This document shows positions 36,186-46,446 of a stretch of 64,000 nt of DNA, one piece after another. Under the pieces are notes generated by a model, which was given only the letters and a program-made list of their open reading frames with translations, searched no databases and was not told the origin of the DNA. The stretch spans positions 130,972,522-131,036,521 of the forward strand of contig NC_089490.1 in NCBI RefSeq assembly GCF_036850765.1, read 5' to 3'. A program made the position numbers and the translations under genes. Source of the DNA: Saccopteryx bilineata. Lineage: Eukaryota > Chordata > Mammalia > Chiroptera > Emballonuridae. Every line of letters starts with the position of its first letter. The stretch's first letter is position 1.

Positions 36186-36201
36186 CTTGGTCTCTGCAAT
36201 T
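36186..36201. repeat. Target-site duplication of L1 copy 2 (5' side)
   Basis: CTTGGTCTCTGCAATT, identical to 28654-28669. It fixes the first base of the L1 at 36185 on the minus strand. Confidence 0.93.
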
Positions 36202-37599
36202 ATAGCCCAGTTGCAAATTTGTGCCTCAAAGCTAACAGACAGCAGGTGCAAAAGTGGGAGCCCCTGACTGAGCGTCAGACACGCCGGAGGCTCCATCCGT
36301 CCTCTTGTCTATGAAATGGGTATGACAATGCACACCAAAGAGGCCCGTTGTCAGAACTGGATGGAGGGACATCTGCACAGGGCTGAGTGGTGCAGCAGGA
36401 CCCCGTGGCAGGCTGCGCAGCCTGTCCATGGGTGGCTACGCTGCACTATGATGTACAGAGAGTTCCTATCCCTGTATGGAGAGGCAGCAGACAAAAGGCT
36501 TTGGGGCCAAGTAAGAAGAATTTTTCTGGAGAGAGGTGGTCTGCAGAGGTATGGACAGCTGATCTGGGCTCTCAGCTCCATCTTTAGCTGCGTGGTCTGC
36601 AGGGCCTGGACACTACGCCCTGGGTTGGTGATGTCATGATGACCTGAGGTCCAAGGTCCCCCCAAGGATAGGAGTCTCTGAAAATCCGCATGCACACACT
36701 CAGGGAATGCCAAGGAAAAGCAAGACTATGGGGTCAGGGACCAGTCCGGGGTGGGATCTGAGCCCAGTGGGAAAGGAGAAGAGAAATGAGGGCCAGCTGT
36801 CTTCTGTTCATGTGATGGGACAGCATTCTGGGATCCTGGCCCTGATAGCACTCCAGGCCCCTAGACCTCTTAGCTGTAGCCTCTTAGGCCTCACTTCTCC
36901 ATCCTGGGCCAGGTGTCGAGCATGTGAGGGCTAAAGGTAAGATCCTAGCTGGGAAGACTGAGGGAGTTGTCATAAGAAGGGCTTGTCCTGGCTCCTGCAC
37001 GCATAGTTCACCTGAGGAGGGGCGGCCAGGGATAGGGGTGGATCTTGGCCTTGGAGTAGAGGCAGGTAGACTTGGCCACAGAGATGAAGGGCCTTGCCCC
37101 AGTGGAGGACTGAGCAGGACGTTCTGAAAAGGAAGTGCCTGAGGGGACATTGTGGGACATACCTCAGCCAGGCTGGCCTCAGTTTCTCCACTTTTAACAG
37201 GGTAGCCATACTTGGGAGACCAGCTCTTTGGCACCTGGGCACCCTTTCTCAAGTGTTGAGTATGTGAATGGGTGGAGAATCTGGCTCTGCCTATACCCAC
37301 TCCTGGCTGGGCAGCCCAGCTTCCCAGCCCCTTCATTCCTCACTGGGTGTGATGGCCAAGGAGCTGGTTTGCATACTGCTGGGTCTGAGCTGACTTGGCA
37401 CTTCACCATTGCCCTCTCTGAAACTCAGTCTGTGCTTTTGTAAAATGGGACAAGAATGTCCTCTGTTTTCTGTAAGTTTTCAACAAGATGATGGCCAGTC
37501 TGGTACCGGGCAGGTGCCAAGCAGCACTTGAGTGGTGCTACTGCTATCTCCTTGGTGAGCCCGGGCTGCTCCTGCACACTGTGTCCTGTGTCTTTCCAG
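36202..37599. other. Upstream intron end before the ADAMTS2 exon
   Basis: Single-copy sequence with MIR-like pieces (36285-36330 and 37395-37500). The last 35 bases are pyrimidine-rich and end TTTCCAG, the acceptor. Confidence 0.6.
37395..37500 (+). repeat. MIR relic just upstream of the first exon
   Basis: CTCTGAAACTCAGTCTGTGC TTTTGTAAAATGGGACAAGA resembles MIR ('ctcagtttcctcatctgtaaaatggg'). It ends about 100 bp before the exon at 37600. Confidence 0.55.
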
Positions 37600-37805
37600 G
37601 GGCCTCCCCAGGCAGCCTGGACAGCCTCAGCCATACCCTGGGCATCCTGGAGGAACAGGTCAACAGCTCAAGGCACAGGGCACGCAGATACACTGACGAC
37701 GACGACGACTACAACATCGAGGTCCTGCTGGGTGTGGATGACTCTGTGGTCCAGTTCCACGGCAAGGAACACGTGCAGAAGTACCTGCTCACACTCATGA
37801 ACATT
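37600..37805 (+). CDS. ADAMTS2: ADAMTS2 internal exon (propeptide end, furin site, start of metalloprotease domain)
   Basis: ADAMTS2 is a secreted zinc metalloprotease that removes the N-propeptide of fibrillar procollagens I, II and III in the extracellular matrix. The 206-bp exon follows a pyrimidine-rich acceptor ending TTTCCAG and is followed by the donor GTAAGT. It is read with one base of the first codon in the preceding exon and ends on a complete codon. It encodes the last part of the propeptide (with an N-S-S glycosylation sequon at 37662-37670), a furin-type site RHRARR (37671-37688), a run of five Asp (37695-37709), then [20 protein letters not shown] and the segment ending LTLMNI, which opens the reprolysin-like domain. 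The wording fits ADAMTS2 better than its paralogues ADAMTS3 and ADAMTS14. The zinc-binding HExxH motif lies in later exons outside the window. It is probably exon 3 by comparison with the human gene; the number is inferred. Confidence 0.93.
37695..37709 (+). repeat. ADAMTS2: (GAC)5 in the ADAMTS2 exon
   Basis: Five GAC codons in frame give an Asp run two residues after the furin-type site, at the very start of the mature protease. Confidence 0.97.
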
Positions 37806-37846
37806 GTAAGTGGGTGCAGGTGGGCTGAAGGGCACAGGTGCTCTCT

Positions 37847-38739
37847 GTGGTTGCCCAGTGGACCTGGGGGTGAGTGATGTGGCTACCGGGAGGCTCTCTG
37901 GGCCCACAGGTGAGAAAAGGTGACCTTCCCATTGGCCACACTGAAGTTCCATTTTCTCATCTGTAAATGGGAGGTGGGGGGTGACTCTGACTTGGCAAAG
38001 CTGTTTACACAGACAATTTTAACCAAACTCCAGCTTTCTTGATTTTTGCCATACCCTCACTGTACCTGGATTGTGTATTTGCCTATAAATTGATTAGCTT
38101 TTTAAAACTTAAAATTATTTACAAACAAAACCTTACTTTACATAAAGGTAACCTAAAAGCAAAATGTAAAGAGATAAAGGGAGAGTGGTGTATGTTCAAG
38201 AGGGGACAGAAAGACTGACACCCATCCAGCCTTCTCCTGATTGGTCAGAGGGATTGACGCTTTAAGAGGGGACCCATTTCTCCCTGAGCAACTGGGCTGT
38301 GTACTGCGGAGTCTGTGTGCCACCTAAGCCTCCAGAGTATGGCAAGGCACTTGCCCCTTGTCTCCTCAGCAGGAGAGATTGAGGAGTGGGCCCTGCCTTC
38401 CAGGCCCAGCACCGTGCTCAGGGAGGCTGCCTGACTGGCCAGTAGAGGGCTCAGCCTTCCTGCAGAGCCTTCCTCTCGTGGCCTGATGCCTGGTCGAGGT
38501 GTTCGTGAGGATGTGGGGCATCCAGCCTCCACAGTGCAAGCTTGGAGAGCAGCAGTAAGCTTCGCTGAGCCCAGCTAGGAGAGTTGGGGTGGGAGAGAGG
38601 AGCAGGACACTTCCTGTGTGTAGAAACTTGGAGGTGGGGGCAGATTTATGGAAGGAAGCAGGCGCTTGCAGGGGGCTAGAAGTGAGCAGGGGAGCTCAAA
38701 GCTGGGGAATTGGAAAGCTGCAGAGCTGTCTACCCTAGT
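37847..38739. other. Intronic sequence
   Basis: No gene. CATTTTCTCATCTGTAAATGGGAGG near 37950 is a MIR scrap. Confidence 0.5.
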
Positions 38740-38763
38740 CTTATGAGCCTTGGTTTTCTCATC

Positions 38764-38780
38764 TTTAAAATGGGTCAGTA
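38764..38780. repeat. Target-site duplication of the U2 retropseudogene (left copy)
   Basis: TTTAAAATGGGTCAGTA is repeated exactly at 38832-38848 on the other side of the U2 fragment. The duplicated bases belong to the pre-existing MIR, whose sequence resumes correctly after the second copy. Confidence 0.9.
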
Positions 38781-38836
38781 TCGCTTCTCGGCCTTTTGGC
38801 TAAGATCAAGTGTAGTATCTGTTCTTATCAGTTTAA
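38780..38836 (+). pseudogene. 3'-truncated U2 snRNA retropseudogene
   Basis: These 57 bases match the first 57 nucleotides of vertebrate U2 snRNA as I know it, from ATCGCTTCTCGG through the branch-site-recognition segment GTGTAGTATC, stopping before the Sm site. The copy is flanked by a perfect 17-bp direct repeat TTTAAAATGGGTCAGTA (38764-38780 and 38832-38848), whose first bases overlap the U2 sequence. There is no poly(A) tail. It has landed inside a MIR relic. Lack of the 3' half and of the distal and proximal promoter elements means it is not a working U2 gene. Confidence 0.92.
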
Positions 38837-39176
38837 AATGGGTCAGTAATTTCTATCTCAGGGGTTGCCGTGAGGATTAAATGAGACAGTAGGGGTGAAC
38901 GGGCCTTTGAGTTACTACATAAAATGTGGTTTTGCTATCATGATGGTCACGATACTTAAATCATTGACAGCATGCACATCTAGCACTATCCTTGAGAAGC
39001 ATACCCAGGACTCTGAGGTTGTAAGTATCCCTGGTGAATTCTTCCTGAGGCTGGGGGAGCAAATCCACCTTTTCCCACAATGGAGGTCCCTCTGTCACAC
39101 ACACCTCCTACCTGTAGGAGGAAGTCTAGAACTTTCTCTTAGTTTTGCCAATTAACTTCAGTTTATTCATTTACAC

Positions 39177-39525
39177 CAGGGGTAGTCAACCTTTTTATAC
39201 CTACCGCCCACTTTTGTATCTCTGTTAGTAGTAACATTTCCTAACCACCCACCGGTTCCACAGCAATGGTGATTTATAAAGTAGGGAAGTGACTTTACTT
39301 CATAAAATTTATAAAGCAGAGTTACAGCAAGTTAAAGCATATAATAATTACTTACCAAGTACTTTATGTCGGATTTTCGCTAAGTTTGGCAGAATAAATC
39401 TTTATAAAAAAACTTACTATAGTTAAATCTACCTTTTTATTTATACTTTGCTTGCTCCGCTACTGCCCACCATGAAAGCTGGAATGCCCACTAGTGGGCA
39501 GTAGGGACCAGGTTGACTACCACTG
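39177..39525. mobile_element. Short non-autonomous hAT transposon (349 bp)
   Basis: Terminal inverted repeats CAGGGGTAGTCAACCT and CAGTGGTAGTCAACCT (read from the right end) match at 15 of 16 bases. The flanks ATTTACAC (39169-39176) and ATTTATGC (39526-39533) match at 6 of 8, as expected for an old 8-bp hAT duplication. There is no transposase frame. It needs a transposase from elsewhere to move. Confidence 0.88.
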
Positions 39526-39533
39526 ATTTATGC

Positions 39534-40182
39534 CCTCACGATCCAACTGTACCTCAGTTTTTGGATAATGGGATGATTTGGTTTATTACTTGAAAAAACA
39601 TGAGAAATATAAAAATTCTTAAATTGAAGCAAATTTTATCATAACAAAAAATTATTTTAAGAGATAAATCAAGGCGCTAAGCAAGAGTTTGTTGGGCCAT
39701 GTCTTTTTCTTTGTCTCAGGTGTTCACTGGAAGTGTGCTAGCCCCAGGCACGGCACATGGCTCTACAGAAGCAAAGACCAGGAGGACAGTCCTAGGCTCA
39801 GGGCAACCTGGCAGGGAGATCTGAGCTCCATCTCTCAGCATGAGCGCAGTGTGCTAGAAGGAGATGAGATGGTACTTGGGGCATGTGTTGCCCTGGCAAC
39901 ACCCTCTAAGGCTCTGCACCCCTAAGAGAGAGTCCCGGGGGTGTTGATCTAAGACACACAGAGCCCTTTGGTGGTCTTGTGGAGAAGCGAGAAAGAGGAA
40001 TTGTGAATACATGAGAAGGATGCCCTTCCAGAGCTTTCTATGAGGCAGGGACTGCTCTCTTTCTGCCCTGACCACTTAGAGGCCACCCCAGCCTTGAGCA
40101 CTTGAAATGTGGCTGGTATGATGGAACTGGATTTTTAATATATTTTTTTCCAATAAAATTGTTATTTTATTTTAAATTTTTA
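39534..40182. other. Intronic sequence
   Basis: Single-copy sequence with no recognised gene or repeat. Confidence 0.5.
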
Positions 40183-40258
40183 AAAATTCTGGTAAACATG
40201 AAATGTACTGTCTCCACCATTTTTAAGTGTACAGTTTAGTGGTATAAAGTACATCTAT

Positions 40259-40377
40259 GGGCCCTGACCAGTTGGCTCAGTGGTAGAGCATCATCCTGGT
40301 ATGTGGATGTTCCAGGTTCAATTTCTGGTCAGGTCACACAGAAGTGCCCATCTGTTTCTCCATCCCTCTCCCTCTTG

Positions 40378-40429
<52 letters not shown>

Positions 40430-40659
40430 TCTCCTGCAGCCATGGCTCGATAGAAGAAAGTTGGCCCCGGGCACTGAGGATGGCTCCATGGCCTCTGCCT
40501 CAGGTGCTAAGAAGAGCTCGGTTGCTGAGCAATGGAGCAATGCCCCAGATGGGCAGAGCATCACCGCGTAGTGGATTTGCCAGGTGGATCTTAGTTGGGA
40601 AGCATGCAGGAATCTGTCTCTCTGCCTCCCCTCCTCTCACTGAATAAAAAAAAATTTTT
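40259..40659 (+). repeat. tRNA-derived SINE (long type) inserted in an old L1
   Basis: The head GGGCCCTGACCAGTTGGCTC is followed by a (CT)n expansion (40381-40426), the long body and an A tail. AAGTAC at 40247-40252 and 40660-40665 is a likely target-site duplication. It splits the L1 relic 40183-41340. Confidence 0.9.
40381..40426. repeat. (CT)n microsatellite inside a SINE
   Basis: About 23 CT units, expanded from the CT-rich part of the SINE. Confidence 0.95.
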
Positions 40660-41340
40660 AAGTACTTTTATATTATTATGGAACAATCTGTACCATCAAC
40701 CTCCAAAAGTCTTTTTATCTTGCAACACTGAAACTCGGTCTCCATCATACACTAACTCCCCCCAGTCCCTGGGAGCCACCATTCTACTGCCTGTCTTCTG
40801 TAAATTTTACTACTATAAGGACGCCATATAAGTAGAATCACACAATAGTTGTCCTTTTGTGACTGGCTTATTTCACTGAGCACAATGTCTCCAAGGTTCA
40901 TCCATGTTGTAAGTAGGTGTCAGGATTTTCGTCCTTTTTAAAGCTGAATAAGACTCTATCATTGGATGGACCACCTTTGTGTATCCGTCATCTGTTAGTG
41001 GACACTTGGGTTGCTCCCACCTTTAGGGTGTTGTGAATATGCTGCTATGAACCTGGGTGTACAGTGTCTGTCTTTTTCAGTCCCTGCTTTAAGTTCTTTT
41101 ATGTCTATATTCCAAAAGTGGGATTACTGGATCACAGAGTAATTCTCTTTTTAATTTTTTGAGAACCATCTACACTGTTTCCTACAGCATCTGCACCATT
41201 TTACATTTTTACCAATAAGGCACAAGGGTTCCAACTTCTCCACAATTGTCACCTTTGACGGTAGCCATCCTAATGGGCAATTTAATATTTGTAATTAATT
41301 TTCATTTGCATTTACATTTACATTATTAGTGTGGCTACTG

Positions 41341-42169
41341 GCTGCCATATTGAACAATGCAATCCTGGAAGATTTGTACACAATGAGACCACCTGCTGTG
41401 CCCTTCTTCTGAAGATGACAAGGCACATAGTGCTCAACAGCAACATGGGCAGCCTGAGTGAGGGGGCCTTGAGGCCCTGAAGGCACTGGCTCACCTGGAG
41501 CTACAACCAGCATTCTGAGTGGCACTAGGAGATCTGGCCAGAGCACATCTTCCCCTCCTCTGTAAAGAGGAGGCCTTTATAGAGGAAGGGAGGCCTACGT
41601 GGGCTGGATGCAGGTGTGGCTGAGCCCTGGAAGCCAGTTACCGTGCTTCCCGGCATTGAATCCAAAGCAACACCATGGAGGACTGACGTGAGGGTAGCCA
41701 GCTCAGACTAAATTCCAAGTGAGGCGTCTGACCAGCTGTGAGGACAGCCAAGACCAGGGTGGAAGTGCTTCTAGCATCCAAGGTTCTGGGACCAGGTCTG
41801 GGTGGCCACAGTCTGTCCCCTGAGGAAGGCCATGGGGGCTCTGGGAGTAGGAGGCTCTGGTGCAAGTCTCTATGGAAGGGCCTCTAGGGGTGCAAGATGC
41901 AAGGAGGAGGAGAGGCCCAGGCGGACTGGATGCAGGTGTCGCTGGACCCTGGAAGCTGTCTGCTGCTTTGGTTCCTTGTGACTCTCAGCATGGCACTTCC
42001 TGTAAGACTCCCTTTGGGATCTCTCCGTGCAGAACCTGGGCTGCAGTGTGGGTCCTGGTGTGATACGGAGAGATCAGGTCCATCAAATATCCATGTGCTC
42101 CCTTCCTCCCTTCTGTTTCCCAGCCTCCCTTGCACTTAATTTGGAGCTGTGTGCTAGGAAGTGACATGT
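41341..42169. other. Intronic sequence with a diverged local duplication
   Basis: CTGGATGCAGGTGTGGCTGA (about 41607) and CTGGATGCAGGTGTCGCTGG (about 41927) begin two related stretches of roughly 40-60 bp, 320 bp apart, both continuing into CCCTGGAAGC. No gene is recognised. Confidence 0.55.
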
Positions 42170-42420
42170 GTCACTTCTTGGCCAAGGCAGTTAAGAACTA
42201 GCGTTCCCTCCCTCGCTTCCTTTCACCTGCCACAGTGACCTTGTAAGCCACATGTCCCAGTAGATGCAGCTCCAAGATGGGGCAGGTCCACCCAACCTGA
42301 ATTAAGCTGTGATGTAAGCAAGGAAACATACAAGCCTTGATGGTGTTAAGCTACTGAGACAATGGTGGATTCTTTGTTCCTGCAGCACAACCTGTTCTGT
42401 TCTGAACAATATGCTGGCTC
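42170..42420 (+). repeat. Probable MLT1-like LTR relic
   Basis: TTAAGCTACTGAGACAATGG and TGTTCCTGCAGCACAACCTG resemble the 3' part of MaLR LTRs ('ttaagccactgagatttggg', 'tactgcagcataacctag'). The upstream limit is uncertain. Confidence 0.5.
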
Positions 42421-43284
42421 TTGATCATATCTGTCAGGCCCAAGGTACAAGGTGAGCAAGACAGGACACAATGCTGTGGCTACAGGCTGGCATTCTGGTG
42501 GGGGCGGGGGGGCAAGTGAAAAACAAATGAGATAATTTCAGATAATGACAAATGTAATGAAGGAAATCAAACAGCTCGTGAGATGGATCAGGGAGGAGGC
42601 CAGGGAGGTATGCTGGGAGTGACACTGCAGCTGAGATTCAAATGACCTCAGACAGCCGTGAGAGGAGTAGGCTGAGGCGGTGCCTGGTGCTGAGGCAGAG
42701 TGAGGATGGCACATCTGCAGAAGTGGAGAAAGGCCGGTGTGAGGAGCAAGGCACCCAGAGAGGAGGGAAGGTTGGAGGCAAGTGGAGAGGGACTTGGATG
42801 TGATTCCCAAGGGCAGTGGGAAATAGCAAGAGTGTTGTTTCCTTCCTGCATTCCGGGCAAGACGTCTCATTTTCTTTTTCCATAGGAAAATGGGAATTCA
42901 TCCGTTCCTGTCTCTGTCTTAGACTTTCCGGAGAGTGAGAAGGGTTGGAAATGTTAGCTCAGCACCCCGCGCAGCACTGTAAGGAACTCCCCAAACCATT
43001 CAGGCACCTCCTGCCAGGTCTACTTTCCTTCTGTCTCCTTAAATCTAAAAAGTCACATTTTGTGTTTATTAAAACATATTATCTTTAACACAGACACTAC
43101 GTCACTTATGATGGAAAGTTAGAATACATTCATATCTGTATGTGGATGTTTTCTCCTATGTTGTGGCCCACTGCCTCGCTTTTGTGATAGCCTGTCATTG
43201 CGCCCCTTGACAACAGTGCACTCTTATGGAACTGATTATTTATGATGTACTTATTTCTTCATTAGAGGTCCAGTTAGCCACTAA
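42421..43284. other. Intronic sequence
   Basis: Single-copy sequence; antisense frames of about 110 codons match nothing known. Confidence 0.5.
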
Positions 43285-43295
43285 CTGCAATGAAT

Positions 43296-43675
43296 ATCCT
43301 TTTATTACTATTATTACTATTAAGTGAGATGCGGGGAGGCAAAAAGACAGACTCCTGCATGAACTCCAACTGGGATCCACCGGCAAGCCCACTAGGAGCC
43401 AATGCTCTGCCCATCTGGGCCATTGCTCCATTGCTCAGTAACTGAGCTATTTCAGTACCTGAGGTGGAGGTCATGGAGCCATACTCAGCACCTGGGGCCA
43501 ACTTGCTCAAACCATTCGAACCATGGCTGCAGGAGGAAAAGAGAGAAAGAGAGAGAAGGGTCAGAGGAAGGAAAGAAGGGGTGGAGAAGCAGATGGTCAC
43601 TTCTCCTGTGTTGGAATTGAACCAGGACTTCCACACACCAGGCCAACACTCTACTGCTGAGCCAACCAGCCAGAG
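43296..43675 (-). repeat. tRNA-derived SINE (long type)
   Basis: On the minus strand the head starts GCTCTGGCTGGTTGGCTCAG. The flanks carry CTGCAATGAAYAT at 43285-43297 and 43676-43688, a good target-site duplication. Confidence 0.9.
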
Positions 43676-43916
43676 CTGCAATGAACATTCTTACAATTGA
43701 ATCTGTCACTCATCCTTTACTTTTTCCTTAGACTGAGTTCCTAAAAGTTCTATCCCTGGGCAACAGTATGTATATTTTAAAGGTTTCAATGCCAGAACAT
43801 TCTCTGTTATTTAACATATTCATGATCCTTTAACTCAATGCCTGGCTCCCACCTGCCCATAGCGCCGAATCCTTCTAATCTGCCTCATTGAGAGCCACGG
43901 CCTGGGTAGACTTTTT

Positions 43917-44125
43917 AAGAGAGAGAGAGGAACGGCAGGGGTGGGGAGTAGGGAGGTGAGGGGAAAGAGAAACAGAGAAGCGTCGACTCACTCCACTTAG
44001 TTGTTCCACTGAGTTGTGCAATCACTGGTCACTTCTTCTTTGTGCCCTGACTGGGGATTGAATCCATGACTTCAGCATACTGGAACAATGCTCTATCCAC
44101 TGAGCAACCTGGTCAGGGCCCAGGA
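43917..44125 (-). repeat. tRNA-derived SINE (short, Ves-like type)
   Basis: Minus-strand copy with GGGCCCTGACCAGGTTGCTC, a degraded B box and GA-rich tail. TAGACTTTTT at 43907-43916 and 44126-44135 is a 10-bp target-site duplication. Confidence 0.9.
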
Positions 44126-44832
44126 TAGACTTTTTGTTGTAAGTTTGGATTTACTTCATAGTAAGGAAGTTACATTTTAAAAATATGTATATTTTAAAAC
44201 AGTGATCATCTTACAGTTTTATAACTGACTTATTTGTGTCTCTTATTTTACCGGGATTTGATTTCCTTGTTACTTGGAAGAACACTTATATTAAAAAGGG
44301 TTAATTTTTGTCTGCCATCTGGGAAATAGTCCTTCCAGTTTTGTGTGGTTTGCCTTCTGTTTTGTCTTGTTTGGCTTGGGCCTGAGTTTTGATGACTCAC
44401 ATTTTTGTGTCCTAAGATCTCTGCTCCCCAGCATCTTTGGGCGCTGTGTCTGGCACATCAGGCCTCGCCCAGAACTTAGCCTTCTGGGGCTTTCCTCTGG
44501 TCGCCTGCAGCAACTCCCATGACCTGTTGTCAGCAGCATCATTCCCCAGACTCCAGGCCCCCACTGACCACCTGACCACACTGGTCGGCCCCAGCAGACG
44601 CCCATCCAGAGTGTTTCCTGATACGAAACTCTGGGGCCATGAGGACAATGTGGCTCTCTTGTTCAAAGGGCAGGAGGAAGTGCCCTCACAGGTCCATATA
44701 CAGCTTTTTCCTCCCCCCCCCCATCTGTCACTCTCAACTTGTCAAGATTTTAAAGTTTATCTTTATCTTCTGTAAGTAAAGAACAGTTAGAATTTTAAAT
44801 AATTAGCATGGATTTTACCATGTGTCTTTATA

Positions 44833-45792
44833 TTGTATACAGAACCTGTTTTAAATGCACATGAAAAATCACCGAAGTTAAACAGATTTGTATTTTGTGG
44901 TTCGTGCCTGCAGGGTGCCTCAGGCAGGCCGGAAGTTCAGACACAGCACAAGCCAGACCGGAAAGGTTGGGAGGAAGGAGAGTGGAGCCCCAGGGACAGA
45001 ACCAGCAGTGGGAGTGCTCCCCCAGGCCCAGGTCCCACAGGGACCTGGGACCTGACAGCTGCCCCTCCCCTGCCAACAGTCACCACTGGAGGAACTCATG
45101 CACTGTGTGCCTTACACAGAGAATCTGAGGGCAGTGAGCTGGCATCTCCTCTTCCCACAGGCCTAGGGCCTCAGCTCAGGGCTGATGATCAAGGGTCTTT
45201 ACACCTCAGCAGCTGGATCAGGGTACGTGAGCAGCTCACCCCCAAGACCTGTGCGGGGCTGCCTGCCCAGGATGAGGTGGCACCAGCCCTGCTCCAGCTG
45301 GAGACGCCATGTGATGCATGCATCATCACCTTTCAACATCTGTATCCAGGTCCCTGCCGGAGGCAGAAGTCAGCAGTGGTCACAGGGAGGGAGCTGGTGG
45401 CCAAGGACCTATCCTGGGGAGATGGCCTTACATGTGAACAAAGGCTTCCCTGTCCCATCCAGCATCACTTAACACAAGTTCAGAGGTGGCTTGAAGAACT
45501 TCAAGACTGGCAGCTGCCGAGCATTAAGCCCCAAGGGCCAGGCTCCTCTGAGTCCAGGCAGCTTACCCAACAACCCAGGATCATCAGTCCTGCACTGCAG
45601 CCTATGCCACCCCCCTGGGGCTCCCTACACTGCCTGCCTCAGGGGCCGTTCTCCAGGGCTTCTCCCCATCCCTGCTCAGAGCTGCCCGCACTGTCGGCTT
45701 CTGCCCAGGTGAAGAAAGCTGTGCCCGAGAGTGCTCTGGTGCCCAGCTCTGGGCCTCAGCCTCACCTCTGGGGATCACACACTGAATTTTAG
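44833..45792 (+). other. Unrecognised 319-codon open frame inside the ADAMTS2 intron
   Basis: This is the longest open frame in the window that is not L1 in origin; only the 388-codon L1 piece is longer. The protein is rich in Pro, Ser, Gln and Gly (for example PPGPGPTGTWDLTAAPPLPT), with one more ordered-looking stretch, HHLTQVQRWLEELQDWQLPS. I see no signal peptide, membrane segment or known domain. CTGCAG at about 44908-44913 could be a splice acceptor, and an open frame just upstream (44437-44775) could be a preceding exon, so the true start is unclear. The region is GC-rich, where long chance frames are more common. It may be a chance frame, a retrocopy I do not recognise, or a nested gene. 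I give no function. Confidence 0.3.
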
Positions 45793-46438
45793 CTTTTACA
45801 TGCCATCGACTCAAGGTTGCTGGCACACCCGGATTGAGGTCTGGTTCCTTTGGCCAAGGGGCCCTTAGCCTGTTCAGAGGACTGGGACCCCAGGAAAGGC
45901 CCCCAGAGAACCTCAACCACCCGTTTGATGTGTGGCATAGCCGGCCCTGCTGACTCCTCTAGGCCTGGCCCTGTATCTATCTGGGCTCCTCTCGGGCTTC
46001 CTGATCCCACATGGCTCTGCACTGCCAATCTCCCCCCTTGTGGTGCTGCTCCTGCCACTCCCAACCTTCTCCAGGCTCATTTGGCCTCCGCTGGGGTCAG
46101 CCTTTGCCATACCCCACCCCCAGTGTGCTGGGAGCTGCTGTCCTGTTTGACCTTTCCTCCCTGAAAACATGCCACTGTGTCTGGTCCTCCCAGGCTGGGA
46201 TGCAGCCCATACTCCTGAACACACCTGCCTCCACCCACGCTTAGGGAGTCATCAGCTTTCAGACTTGCTCTGCTACCACCTGCTGGTCCCTGCTCGTGGC
46301 TCGGCACTGTGGCAGCACACACCTGGCCTCCTGAGGAGCTGGGGTGTGGCCCGCGCTCCAGGCTCTCCAGTCCCCTTGCCAGGCACAAACACTGGCTATT
46401 CTCCCCAGCTCAGGTGCATGGGAAGACGGGGATAAATG
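45793..46438. other. GC-rich sequence after the 319-codon frame
   Basis: No gene is recognised. C-rich and T-rich with several shared short frames; it could be the 3' part of whatever the upstream frame belongs to. Confidence 0.4.
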
Positions 46439-46446
46439 CTCTAGGG

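Larger units (their letters stand above)
38740..38893 (+). repeat. MIR SINE relic, interrupted by the U2 retropseudogene
   Basis: The stretch has the MIR core and 3' pattern: GCCTTGGTTTTCTCATCTTTAAAATGGG, then after the U2 insertion TTTCTATCTCAGGGGTTGCCGTGAGGATTAAATGAGACAGTA. This resembles the MIR consensus for 'cctcatctgtaaaatggg ... gttgtgaggattaaatgag'. It is an ancient, immobile element shared widely among mammals. Confidence 0.7.
40183..41340 (-). repeat. Old L1 3' region, split by a SINE
   Basis: The antisense L1M 3' UTR and ORF2 end can be followed: TTTTTAAGTGTACAGTTTAG, then after the SINE (40259-40659) ACTGGCTTATTTCACTGAGC, GGACACTTGGGTTGCTCCCA, GGGATTACTGGATCACAGAG and ATCCTAATGGGCAATTTAAT. 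Confidence 0.85.

Noticed and set aside
38780..38836. Functional U2 snRNA gene
   Set aside because: Only the first 57 nt are present, with no Sm site, no 3' stem-loops and no upstream PSE/DSE; the target-site duplication shows it is a retrocopy.
39177..39525. SPIN-family hAT element
   Set aside because: SPIN termini as I know them read CAGYGGTTCTCAACC; these ends (CAGGGGTAGTCAACCT) differ, so only hAT-like is claimed.
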